Below, one piece after another: positions 35,399 to 43,141 of a stretch of 64,000 bases of DNA. Source of the stretch: Polaribacter aquimarinus (GTDB lineage: Bacteria > Bacteroidota > Bacteroidia > Flavobacteriales > Flavobacteriaceae). The notes beneath the pieces are model-generated. The model was not told the origin of the DNA and ran no database searches. It saw only the letters and a list, made by a program, of their open reading frames with translations. Where the stretch lies: contig NZ_QFFG01000004.1 in assembly GCF_003129485.1 (NCBI RefSeq), positions 1 through 64,000 on the forward strand, read 5' to 3'. The position numbers and the translations under genes were made by a program. How positions within the stretch are numbered: the first letter of the stretch is position 1; every line of letters starts with the position of its first letter.

Positions 35399-36970
35399 TT
35401 ATTTCAATACTTTTTTTAATATTCCGAATGCTGCTCTTATAAATGTAGCACTTGTTAATACTTTTACAATCGGATTTTGTCTTGTGCTTCTTCTTCTAGA
35501 ATAACTTCTACTTGCTTTTGCTTCACGCTGTCTTTCTTTTTCTCTCTCTTTGGCTAATCGTTCTTTTTCTTTTTGAGCCTTCTCTTTCTCAATGGCTTTT
35601 GCTTCAGCAATATTTACCTTTTCTATCTTAGCATTTAGTAATTCGTAGGCACTTTCTCTATCTAAATCTTCATTGTATTTGTAGAATAATCTTGAGTTAT
35701 TAATTACATTTTTCAACTCTTTTGGAGTTAAAATATCCATTCTACTCATTGGTGCACGCAACATTGTTCTTGCTAATGGTGTTGGAATTCCTTTTTCGTT
35801 TAAAACGGATATAAATGCTTCTCCAATTCCTAATTGAGTTAAAACTTCTTTGGTATCGTAATATTCTGAATCTGGATAATTCTCAGCAGCCAATTTAATT
35901 GCTTTTCTATCTTTAGCCGTAAATGCTCTTAAAGCGTGTTGTACTTTTAAACCTAATTGTGCTAAAATATCTTCTGGCACATCTTTAGGGTTTTGTGTTA
36001 CAAAATACAAACCAATTCCTTTAGAACGAATTAGTTTTACAATACTTTCTATCTGATTTAATAATGCTTTTGACGCTTCTTCAAAAACCAAATGCGCTTC
36101 GTCTATAAAGATGATGAGTTCTGGTCTCCCTGAATCTCCTTGTTCTGGAAATGTTTCATAGACCTCTGCCAATAATTGCAGCATAAATGTTGAAAACAAC
36201 TTTGGTTTGTCTTGAATGTCTGTTAAACGTAATACAGAAATAATTCCTTTTCCGCCTTCATCTACTCTAGTTAAATCTTCTACATCAAACGATTTTTCAC
36301 CGAAAAACAAATCTCCTCCTTGTTGTTCTATTTCTACAATTTTACGCAAAATTGCACCTGTAGAAGCGGTAGAAATTCGTCCGTATTCATTCTGAATTTC
36401 TTCTTTTCCTTCATTGGTTACAAATTGTAAAACCTTTTTAAAGTCTTTTATGTCTAATAAAGGCAATTTGTTATCATCGCAATATTTAAAAATGATGGCA
36501 ACAATACCGCTTTGAGTTTCAGTTAAGTCTAAAATTCTCGATAATAAAACAGGGCCAAATTCTGAAATGGTAGCACGTAAACGTGTTCCATCTTGTTCGG
36601 AAATGGTTAACACTTCTATAGGAAACTTTTTAGCTGTAAACGGAAAGCCAATTTTTGCGTGACGTTCATCTATCTTTGGATGTCCTGGACTGGGTTGTGC
36701 CAACCCTGATAAATCTCCCTTAATGTCCATTAACAATACAGGAATTCCTTTTTCTGATAAGTTTTCCGCTAAAACTTGCAAGGTTTTGGTTTTCCCTGTA
36801 CCAGTTGCACCAGCTATTAAACCGTGTCTATTTAAGGTTTTTAAAGGAACTTTTACAATGGCATTTGTAATGGTTTCTTCACCTAACATTGCTGCTCCTA
36901 ACTCTAAAAAATCTCCTTTGGTTTTGTAACCGTTGTTGATATATTCAAAGAATTCTTCTTGTTGACTCAT
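35399..36970 (-). CDS. HerA-like helicase / DUF853 ATPase
   Basis: This hexameric HerA/FtsK-type ATPase of 523 residues has Walker A GATGTGKTKTLQVLAE (about residues 54-69), Walker B LIIFIDEAHLVFEEAS, and an arginine-finger region near LIRSKGIGLYFVTQNPKDVPEDILAQLG. The C-terminus is Arg/Lys/Glu-rich and may bind nucleic acid. The DUF853 family is widespread and its cell role is unclear; no nuclease partner (NurA) is adjacent. It is the first gene upstream of a lipoprotein gene. Confidence 0.88.
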   Translation of the reverse strand: MSQQEEFFEYINNGYKTKGDFLELGAAMLGEETITNAIVKVPLKTLNRHGLIAGATGTGKTKTLQVLAENLSEKGIPVLLMDIKGDLSGLAQPSPGHPKIDERHAKIGFPFTAKKFPIEVLTISEQDGTRLRATISEFGPVLLSRILDLTETQSGIVAIIFKYCDDNKLPLLDIKDFKKVLQFVTNEGKEEIQNEYGRISTASTGAILRKIVEIEQQGGDLFFGEKSFDVEDLTRVDEGGKGIISVLRLTDIQDKPKLFSTFMLQLLAEVYETFPEQGDSGRPELIIFIDEAHLVFEEASKALLNQIESIVKLIRSKGIGLYFVTQNPKDVPEDILAQLGLKVQHALRAFTAKDRKAIKLAAENYPDSEYYDTKEVLTQLGIGEAFISVLNEKGIPTPLARTMLRAPMSRMDILTPKELKNVINNSRLFYKYNEDLDRESAYELLNAKIEKVNIAEAKAIEKEKAQKEKERLAKEREKERQREAKASRSYSRRRSTRQNPIVKVLTSATFIRAAFGILKKVLK

Positions 36971-37082
36971 TTAAAACTAAATTTTGATAAAAATAATCAA
37001 TCTTTAATTGTTAGGAAATAATTTGTGAGTTTTGTTGGGAAATTGTTTTGGGGAAGTTATTATATGAGTTTTTACTTATTCT

Positions 37083-37982
37083 TCATATCTCCTTTCCTAA
37101 ATCATATACTTTATTCTGCAAAATTGAAATTTTTTTTTCAATTATATCCTTTTTATTAAATAATTTACTAAGCTTATTGTTAATTTTTAAAATCTCTTCC
37201 TTTTTATTTTCATATAGTACAATTACAGGGTTAAACCTTTTTATTTCTTCACTTAAGTAATTCTCATAATTATTTAAAAAAATATCAAAATCCTCCTTTT
37301 TTATATAAACCCAATTCTTACCCTCATCCGAAATTAAATATTTTTTTAGAGTTTCTAATTCAAAATTACTTCCAAAGTATTCGATAAAGTCGAATAAATT
37401 TAACATCAAAGTTGAAGTATCAATTTCTGATAATTTATTCTTCTTTTCTTGATTAATAGGATTAGAAAAGAAAGGTTCTATAAATACTTTCTCATTATGT
37501 GATAAAGTTACAATGTCAATCAGAACATTCCCTAAATCTGTTTTATATTCTTTTTCGGTTTCAATTTTATCTATTTGCAAAACTTGAGCATCTGTTAAAT
37601 TTCTTTTAAGTTCATTCTTAAATTCAAAACGTAATTCTTCGGGTATATTTGAATCTATAATTTTATTGTATAATAATTGAAACTTTTCTCTTTGTTTTTC
37701 AAACAAATCATCAATTAGTAACTCTGGCACATTTATACTCTTAATTTCTTTAAAGAGTTCTTTAGTTACCCAATGCACATAAGACTCAAAATTAGCCGTA
37801 CAATTTGATTTAGGTTTATGCTTAAAATGAGGTGTTTGATGATTTAATACAGCTACAAAACTTTCATTACAGTCTTTACAAATTAAATTCTCTTTATTTT
37901 CAATATTAACCTTTGATATTTCAATCAATTTTTCTTGAACTGAATCAAATGCAACAGGGTATTTAATGTTACTTTTTAGCAT
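37083..37982 (-). CDS. CoiA-like competence/nuclease family protein
   Basis: The N-terminus (residues 31-75) has a zinc-finger-like CKDC...HFKH...C pattern and ESYVHWVTKELF, which resembles the CoiA N-terminus (CxxC, HFxH, ExxxH). A segment NVLIDIVTLSHNEKVFIEPFFSN has the Asp and Glu of a PD-(D/E)XK nuclease core but lacks the Gln usual in CoiA. The C-terminus is coiled coil. The ATG at 37982 avoids overlap with the regulator gene upstream. It may be an inserted accessory gene; the link to competence or defence is inferred. Confidence 0.6.
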   Translation of the reverse strand: MLKSNIKYPVAFDSVQEKLIEISKVNIENKENLICKDCNESFVAVLNHQTPHFKHKPKSNCTANFESYVHWVTKELFKEIKSINVPELLIDDLFEKQREKFQLLYNKIIDSNIPEELRFEFKNELKRNLTDAQVLQIDKIETEKEYKTDLGNVLIDIVTLSHNEKVFIEPFFSNPINQEKKNKLSEIDTSTLMLNLFDFIEYFGSNFELETLKKYLISDEGKNWVYIKKEDFDIFLNNYENYLSEEIKRFNPVIVLYENKKEEILKINNKLSKLFNKKDIIEKKISILQNKVYDLGKEI

Positions 37983-38040
37983 TTTTTTATTTAAAATTAT
38001 TAAATAATTCTGATTATAAACAAATAAAAAACCAATTGCA

Positions 38041-38796
38041 TTAGTCAATCCAATTTTTAAAATCTTTTACACGTTCTCTACTCACAATAATTTCTTGTTC
38101 GTTGTAAGAGTGTAAAATCAATTTTAAACGAGAGTTAGAATAGGCAACAATGTCTTTTATAGCATTTATATGCACGATAAAAGTACGATTCACTCTAAAA
38201 AAATGTTCTGGATCTAATTGTTCTTGCCAGTTTTCTAAAGAATGGTCTAACAAGTAATTTCTGTTTTCTTTGGTATGAATGTAAGTGGATTTGTTTTCGC
38301 TGTAAAAACACTCAATTTCATCAATATGTATGATTTTTATATGCTGACCAACCTTAATTGACAAACGTTTTTTAAACTTACGATCTACAGGATTTATCAA
38401 TAATTTACGAATATCATCCAAATTTACTTGCACATCCGATTGTGTAGGTTGTTGTTGCTTAAATTGATTTACGGCAGCTTCTAGTTCATCATCATCAATA
38501 GGTTTTAACAAGTAATCTATAGAGTTTAATTTGAAGGCTTTTAACGCGTATTCATCGTAAGCAGTGGTAAAAATAATGGCTGAATTAACTTCAATCTCTT
38601 CAAAAATTTCAAAAGACAAACCATCTGACAATTGAATATCTAAAAATATCAAATCTGGATGTTCATTATTTTGTAACCAGTTTAAAGATTCTTCAACAGA
38701 ATGTAACATTTGCTGAACTTCAATACCTAATTCTGCCAACATTCTGTTTAACCTTCTTGCTGCTGGTTTTTCATCTTCAATAATTAATACATTCAT
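38041..38796 (-). CDS. LytTR family response regulator
   Basis: The N-terminal receiver domain (residues 1-120) has Asp8, Asp53 (LIFLDIQLSD, phosphoacceptor) and Lys103 in YLLKPID. The C-terminal LytTR DNA-binding domain starts near residue 145 (KRLSIKVGQHIKIIHIDEIECFYSENKSTYIHT) and ends VSRERVKDFKNWID. It is the partner of the histidine kinase at 40724. Direct repeats at 42609-42641 fit its expected target. It starts one base downstream of the membrane protein gene. Confidence 0.95.
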   Translation of the reverse strand: MNVLIIEDEKPAARRLNRMLAELGIEVQQMLHSVEESLNWLQNNEHPDLIFLDIQLSDGLSFEIFEEIEVNSAIIFTTAYDEYALKAFKLNSIDYLLKPIDDDELEAAVNQFKQQQPTQSDVQVNLDDIRKLLINPVDRKFKKRLSIKVGQHIKIIHIDEIECFYSENKSTYIHTKENRNYLLDHSLENWQEQLDPEHFFRVNRTFIVHINAIKDIVAYSNSRLKLILHSYNEQEIIVSRERVKDFKNWID

Positions 38797-38797
38797 C

Positions 38798-39253
38798 TTA
38801 TTTTCTTGTTAATCTTTTTGCGTTTTTATTTATAATTTTTGCGCCAATAAAAGCCGTTAAAAAGGTTGCAATGGCTACTGCCCACCAAAATTGTTTCATA
38901 TTTCCAACAAAACGCGTTCCTACTTCCGACCAAAAAGCGCAATACAAACCTACCACTGACCACGCCATAAAATAATAGTGTTTTTGCAACCAGTTTTTTG
39001 TCTTTTTTAAAACAGGATACATTCCTGCTAAAATAGTAACTAAACTTACAATAGCAAAGAAATGAAAGATGCTAAATCCGTTAAAATTGGAAATAAAAAA
39101 TGAAGTGATATTTAATAATAACATATTTACCACATATACATAACCTACTCTTTTATGAAAGCGAGTTCCTTTTGTATTAAAGGCAACCACTAAACCTGTA
39201 ATCATAGAAACTATGGCAAAGAGTAAGTGAATATATCCTATTGTTGAAAACAT
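38798..39253 (-). CDS. DUF2306-like membrane protein
   Basis: This 151-residue protein has four transmembrane helices and a loop with the charged pattern TKGTRFHKRVGYVYVVNM, which resembles DUF2306 proteins; some relatives bind haem through helix His residues (HLLFA, HFFAI, HYYFM). It is located inside the LytS/LytTR signalling run directly before the regulator gene, so a sensory or membrane role is likely. Function unknown. Confidence 0.7.
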   Translation of the reverse strand: MFSTIGYIHLLFAIVSMITGLVVAFNTKGTRFHKRVGYVYVVNMLLLNITSFFISNFNGFSIFHFFAIVSLVTILAGMYPVLKKTKNWLQKHYYFMAWSVVGLYCAFWSEVGTRFVGNMKQFWWAVAIATFLTAFIGAKIINKNAKRLTRK

Positions 39254-39260
39254 TGTTATG

Positions 39261-39316
39261 GTTGTTAGTTGTTAGTTGTTAGTTGTTAGTTGTTAGTTGT
39301 TAGTTGTTAGTTGTTA
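39261..39316. repeat. Heptameric tandem repeat GTTGTTA (8 copies)
   Basis: Eight perfect 7-base units. On the minus strand it reads TAACAAC repeats and ends 7 bases before the start codon of the DUF2306-like gene. Confidence 0.95.
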
Positions 39317-39381
39317 GAAAGTTTAAAAAAAGATGTTGAATTTAAAATACTTTTCGAAATTTCTTCAAACTTCAAACTTCC

Positions 39382-39477
39382 TTCTTCCTTCTTCCTTCTT
39401 CCTTCTTCCTTCTTCCCTCTTCCTTCTTCCTTCTTCCTTCTTCCCTCTTCCTTCTTCCTTCTTCCTTCTTCCCTCTT
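39382..39477. repeat. Heptameric tandem repeat TTCTTCC with 28-base super-period
   Basis: Fourteen units of TTCTTCC. A variant CTCTTCC/T recurs every fourth unit from the sixth onward, giving a 28-base higher-order repeat. The array abuts the stop codon of the 2TM gene at 39478. This mixed structure shows repeated block duplication. Confidence 0.9.
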
Positions 39478-39810
39478 CTAAAACCTATTTTTTTGTTCTT
39501 CTTTCTCCATCATTTCTTTAATTTTTCTTTCTTCCCAATCTCTTCCCAAACCAATAGATTTAAAACCAAAAACACCTAACCAATGGAAAAACATTCCTAT
39601 TCCCCAGAAAACCCAAGTAGAATATACTCCAAAGTTTGAAAATGTTTCACTAAATGAATCTCCGCTTTTTATTAATCCAAATATTATTACACCGCTAATA
39701 AAAATATTAACAACTATATATACTGATAAATGAACGTAAAAACCTTTGATGTCTTTTACTCGTTTTTTGGCTCTTATATAATTTTGTTCGTTTCTAAAAT
39801 CTTGTTGCAT
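39478..39810 (-). CDS. 2TM domain protein (single copy)
   Basis: This 110-residue protein consists almost entirely of one 2TM domain: a helical FRNEQNYIRAKKRVKDIKGFYVHLSVYIVVNIF entry, two transmembrane helices with WVFWGIGMFFHWLGVF in the second, and the end motif GLGRDWEERKIKEMMEKEEQ. No enzymatic motif is present. It is co-oriented with three other 2TM-containing genes and the kinase. Function unknown, inferred to act in the same signalling complex. Confidence 0.85.
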   Translation of the reverse strand: MQQDFRNEQNYIRAKKRVKDIKGFYVHLSVYIVVNIFISGVIIFGLIKSGDSFSETFSNFGVYSTWVFWGIGMFFHWLGVFGFKSIGLGRDWEERKIKEMMEKEEQKNRF

Positions 39811-39811
39811 T

Positions 39812-40399
39812 TTATTTGTATTTTTTTAATATTTCTGCTGTTTTTCTTTCTTCCCATTTTTTTCCTAATCCTAAAAACTCAAAACCAAATACCCCTAACC
39901 AATGAAAAAATAGCCCGATAATCATTCCGCCTAAAGCAAACCAGAAAAAGTGAAAACCTGGTACAAATTTTAAATTCACAAAAAGGATGATTGGAAAGGA
40001 AAATATGGTTACAATTAAATGAACATAAAACCCTTTAATTTCCTCAGCTTTCTTTTTTGCTTTTAAATAATATTTCTCTTGAAGATAATCTTCATCTACA
40101 ATGTCTTCATTAAGTGCGCTACTATTTACAATTTCATTGATTTTTCTCTCTTTCCATTCTGATTTAAAACCCATTTTAGAGAAGGCAAATACATTAATCC
40201 AATGTATAATTAAGCCAATACACCAAGCTACAATTGCATACCAAAACCAATGAAACTGGGGTACTGTTTGTAAGTTGATAAATATGATAAAAGGCAAAAT
40301 TAAAAATGTTGCAAATAAGTGGGTGTAAAAACCTTTGATGTCTTTAATTTGCTTTTCAGCAATTAAATTTAAATGATAATTTACATATTGTGGCTTCAT
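39812..40399 (-). CDS. 2TM domain protein with two tandem 2TM domains
   Basis: The 195 residues contain two copies of the domain (about residues 5-85 and 105-190), each with IKGFYxHL, two membrane helices with a GxxIHW or GLFFHW turn, and a WKERKI or WEERKT end. The ATG at 40399 is preferred to one at 40423 that overlaps the upstream gene. It is one base from the next single-domain gene. A duplication inside one gene suggests the domains pair with each other. Confidence 0.82.
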   Translation of the reverse strand: MKPQYVNYHLNLIAEKQIKDIKGFYTHLFATFLILPFIIFINLQTVPQFHWFWYAIVAWCIGLIIHWINVFAFSKMGFKSEWKERKINEIVNSSALNEDIVDEDYLQEKYYLKAKKKAEEIKGFYVHLIVTIFSFPIILFVNLKFVPGFHFFWFALGGMIIGLFFHWLGVFGFEFLGLGKKWEERKTAEILKKYK

Positions 40400-40400
40400 C

Positions 40401-40724
40401 TTATTTTCTGTATTTATCATCATTCATATATTCTTTTACCTTTCTTTCTTCCCAATCTTTGTTAAAAATAAAATTGATTCCGAAGGTATTTAATGCTTGA
40501 AAAACAATTCCTATTCCCCAATACATCCATATTTTATAGTTATGATAATCTGTAACAGCTTCCTTAAATGTATATCCATCATTCATATCACCTGCAATAA
40601 AAATGGCACTTAAAAAGAGGTTTACAATTACATAAATTGCCAAATGCTTATAAAATTTACTGATTCTTTCCACTCGTTTACGAGCCAAAACATACTTTTG
40701 TTCTTGTGTAAATTTCTGTTCCAT
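40401..40724 (-). CDS. 2TM domain protein (single copy), next to the kinase
   Basis: This 107-residue 2TM protein has KFYKHLAIYVIVNLFL and the C-terminal NKDWEERKVKEYM. It lacks the FHW/IHW turn seen in its paralogues (QALNTF instead). Its start shares a base with the stop of the kinase gene, so coupling is tight. Confidence 0.85.
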   Translation of the reverse strand: MEQKFTQEQKYVLARKRVERISKFYKHLAIYVIVNLFLSAIFIAGDMNDGYTFKEAVTDYHNYKIWMYWGIGIVFQALNTFGINFIFNKDWEERKVKEYMNDDKYRK

Positions 40725-42088
40725 TATCTTAATCTTTTTTGTTGATTTTCTTTTTCCATCAACTCTTTAATCTTTCTGTCTTCCCAATTTTTTCCTAAGA
40801 AAATATTGTAATTATTTACTTCTAAAAAGTGGAATACGAGTCCTATTCCCCATCCAAATATTGGAAACCAAAACCAGTGGAATTGTGGTGAAAATCTTAA
40901 ATTGATAAAAATTAAAAAAGGAATTACTAAACAGTAAGAAGCTAAATTTTGATAAAATTCTTTTAACTTTTCTACTCTTTCTACTGCTTTTACATATTTG
41001 CTGTTTTCTAAATCGTCTGTGTACATAATATTGTTCATTTTATAAAGGAGAGGTAAACTCACCTTAAAAGTTGTGTTGTTATTTTCTATTTTAACAGGTT
41101 TATCTGTTATTAATCCATATCTGTCTGCAATGTTTTGTAAACCTACTTTGGTACTTTTTCCTATTGCTTCTTTAGGATTGATGTTGTTTTCTATAATCAA
41201 ATGATTATTCTCCTCATAAATTGATATCACTAAGGGTTTAGAGGATGAAACCACATTGTGTTTTACTGCATTTTCTAATAATAGTTGTAATGATAGTGGC
41301 ACCATTTTTAACTCTCCATCACTCACATTATCTGGAATATTAAATTGTATTGCATCTTCAAAACGCATTCCTAATAATTGCATATATGTTTTTGCGAATA
41401 GTAATTCTTCAGAAATGGGTACTAAATCTTTATTTCTCTGTTCTAAAACATATCTATAAACCTTAGATAATTTTGTGGTAAATTTTTCTGCCTGATTAGG
41501 ATTTTCACCAATTAAACTTGTTAATACATTTAAGCTATTGAACAAAAAATGAGGATCTAATTGATTTTTTAACGACTCAAACTTAGCCGTTTCTGTTTTT
41601 GCTACAATTTCTTGTTTGGTAGTTTCTTGTTTGGTAGACTTCTTCCATTCTATCATAAACTCTCTTGCGTGTAAGAACGAAGAAACGGCGAAAGAAAAAA
41701 GCATCCAAAAAAGGTGAACCCAAATAAATCTCTGCTCAAAAAAACGTTCTTCAGGCAGTCCATCTACTTTAACAAATAAAATATAATGTATAAATAAAAT
41801 TGCCGGTACTGTATATAATACTGTTGAGATGATTCCTGCCCAAACTCTTTTATTAGTCTGTGTAACCCAATCCCATTTAGAGGTAATAAAGTTATTTAAA
41901 ACTCCTTGTCCGAAGGCTAAAATAAATGTATAAAGTGATGTTCTTGTTAGTGTTAAGAGAAAACCTCTAAAGGAATAATCTCTTACAATAATAAAAAGAA
42001 TAATAGTTAGTATTAATATAATTTTTAGTGTTAGTAAAAATTCTTTTTTAATTTGTTTTGTATATTCTATTTTATTAAAGCTATTCAT
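40724..42088 (-). CDS. LytS-type sensor histidine kinase fused to a 2TM domain
   Basis: Four N-terminal transmembrane helices (about residues 18-140) precede a His_kinase domain with the phosphoacceptor His180 in NQLDPHFLFNSLNVL and the ATP-binding LENAVKHN and GKSTKVGLQNIADRYG. At about residue 351 a second protein appears to be joined: MNNIMYTDDLENSKYVKAVER begins a 2TM domain ending NWEDRKIKELM. The fusion is unusual in form but in frame. It signals through the LytTR regulator downstream. Confidence 0.93.
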   Translation of the reverse strand: MNSFNKIEYTKQIKKEFLLTLKIILILTIILFIIVRDYSFRGFLLTLTRTSLYTFILAFGQGVLNNFITSKWDWVTQTNKRVWAGIISTVLYTVPAILFIHYILFVKVDGLPEERFFEQRFIWVHLFWMLFSFAVSSFLHAREFMIEWKKSTKQETTKQEIVAKTETAKFESLKNQLDPHFLFNSLNVLTSLIGENPNQAEKFTTKLSKVYRYVLEQRNKDLVPISEELLFAKTYMQLLGMRFEDAIQFNIPDNVSDGELKMVPLSLQLLLENAVKHNVVSSSKPLVISIYEENNHLIIENNINPKEAIGKSTKVGLQNIADRYGLITDKPVKIENNNTTFKVSLPLLYKMNNIMYTDDLENSKYVKAVERVEKLKEFYQNLASYCLVIPFLIFINLRFSPQFHWFWFPIFGWGIGLVFHFLEVNNYNIFLGKNWEDRKIKELMEKENQQKRLR

Positions 42089-42126
42089 TTTACTCTTTAT
42101 ATTAATTTATTGAACCCAATAAGCTA

Positions 42127-42540
42127 TTAAAATTTGATATCTAAAGATACATTTTTATCAGAAACTATAAACTTAGCATCTTCATAATTTGGTGGTCCGA
42201 AATTCATAACATTATTAGAAGCTCCGTAATCTTCTTTTGGCATTCCATTTGGTTCAAAATCCATTATATCGTTATTATTTTTATCATGAAAACATATTAT
42301 TGCATATTCTCCGGGAGTAATATTATCAAAAGTTACTGTGCTTTTTCCCTTAATTATTTTTGCATTTTTAGATTGTATAGGTGTTTTCATAAAAGTACTT
42401 TTATTATATAATGCAAATCCTACTTTACCAGAATCAGAAGTTACATTTATAACAGTTGCTGTAATAGTTTTACTTTGAGCTGTTATAGAATGGGTAATCA
42501 TTAATAGTGTTGTTGTTAAAATTGCTACGATAAGTTTCAT
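42127..42540 (-). CDS. DUF2141 domain secreted protein
   Basis: A signal peptide (residues 1-21, ending SITAQS) precedes a DUF2141 domain with VGFALYNKSTFMKTPI and the CFHDKNNNDIMDFEPNGMPKEDYGASNN block, an Asp/Asn-rich stretch common to this family. It is a periplasmic or secreted beta-sandwich of unknown role. It is the first gene of the signalling run and its upstream DNA holds the LytTR-type direct repeats. Confidence 0.85.
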   Translation of the reverse strand: MKLIVAILTTTLLMITHSITAQSKTITATVINVTSDSGKVGFALYNKSTFMKTPIQSKNAKIIKGKSTVTFDNITPGEYAIICFHDKNNNDIMDFEPNGMPKEDYGASNNVMNFGPPNYEDAKFIVSDKNVSLDIKF

Positions 42541-42569
42541 TTTTGTATGTTTTAATTATTATTACGATA

Positions 42570-42577
42570 CAAATATG
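42570..42577 (-). promoter_or_regulatory. Weak -7 box for the DUF2141/2TM operon
   Basis: The minus-strand reading CATATTTG matches 7 of 8 positions of TAnnTTTG, 30 bases upstream of the DUF2141 start. There is no -33 element, as expected for a promoter that needs an activator. Confidence 0.4.
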
Positions 42578-42608
42578 CAAACGAACTCTATTTTTTAAAA
42601 TTAAAGAG

Positions 42609-42641
42609 TACCGAATTGTATTTTTTTTATACCGAATTGTA
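42609..42641 (-). promoter_or_regulatory. Putative LytTR operator: two direct repeats
   Basis: TACCGAATTGTA occurs perfectly at 42609-42620 and 42630-42641. Read on the minus strand the 9-base cores are ACAATTCGG separated by exactly 12 bases, the spacing and sequence style of LytTR/ComE boxes. It lies about 70-100 bases upstream of the DUF2141 gene, where an activator would bind. Confidence 0.7.
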
Positions 42642-42815
42642 CTTTTCATCTTAAATTGATCCTTTTTCAAGTATACACTGAACTTAAAAATTATCAAAAA
42701 AGTATTATTTATTAATTATCTTGATAAATTTTCAACTCAAATTCTAAATTTGTTTAAATTTCACAAAACTTATAAAAAAGGAGTTCATTTTTAATAATAG
42801 CTTTAAAAAAATATA

Positions 42816-42823
42816 TACTTTTG
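42816..42823 (+). promoter_or_regulatory. -7 promoter box of the arginine operon
   Basis: TACTTTTG matches TAnnTTTG and would place the RNA start close to the leader-peptide ATG at 42828. The leader could be nearly leaderless. Confidence 0.5.
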
Positions 42824-42827
42824 TTTT

Positions 42828-42902
42828 ATGATTACTTCAAGAAGAAATAAATTATGTACTACTATAGTTCCCAGTTTGCGCTTACGCAACCGCCGTCGCT
42901 AA
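42828..42902 (+). CDS. Arginine-rich leader peptide of the arg/pro operon
   Basis: A 24-codon reading frame with 7 Arg residues: two AGA at codons 5-6 and five near the end (residues 17-24 are LRLRNRRR) just before the stop. It precedes an arginine biosynthesis operon. The late Arg codons overlap a small hairpin (TTGCG-CTTA-CGCAA), and the final codon plus stop lie in a second hairpin (GCTAAT with ATTAGC, 42898-42916). This is the classical design of a transcription or translation attenuator sensing charged arginyl-tRNA. A strong terminator is not obvious downstream. Rare CGC/CGT codons stand out in an AT-rich region. The remaining bases, 42903-43141, hold no gene that I trust. Confidence 0.7.
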   Translation: MITSRRNKLCTTIVPSLRLRNRRR

Positions 42903-43141
42903 TATTCTACATTAGCACAGAACAACCTATTTAGTATTTAACCATTTATTTTTTTATCGTGAATCTTTCTTACAAAACTTACTTTCAAACATCAGTTATT
43001 TTAATCAATAACAATAATAATGTACGACGTAGTTTTCCTTTGCGCCCTTTGGGGTATTAATTATTTATGGAATTAAGGTGAGTCCAATTCTACTTTCAAA
43101 AAAACAACAAACAACAAATTATAAAACAAAAATACAATGCA

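Noticed and set aside
39261..39477. Possible CRISPR array
   Set aside because: The units are 7 bases long with no spacers and there are no cas genes; these are simple tandem repeats.
43020..43076. An 18-codon frame (MYDVVFLC...) downstream of the Arg leader
   Set aside because: It has no Arg codons and no clear role; it is probably chance.
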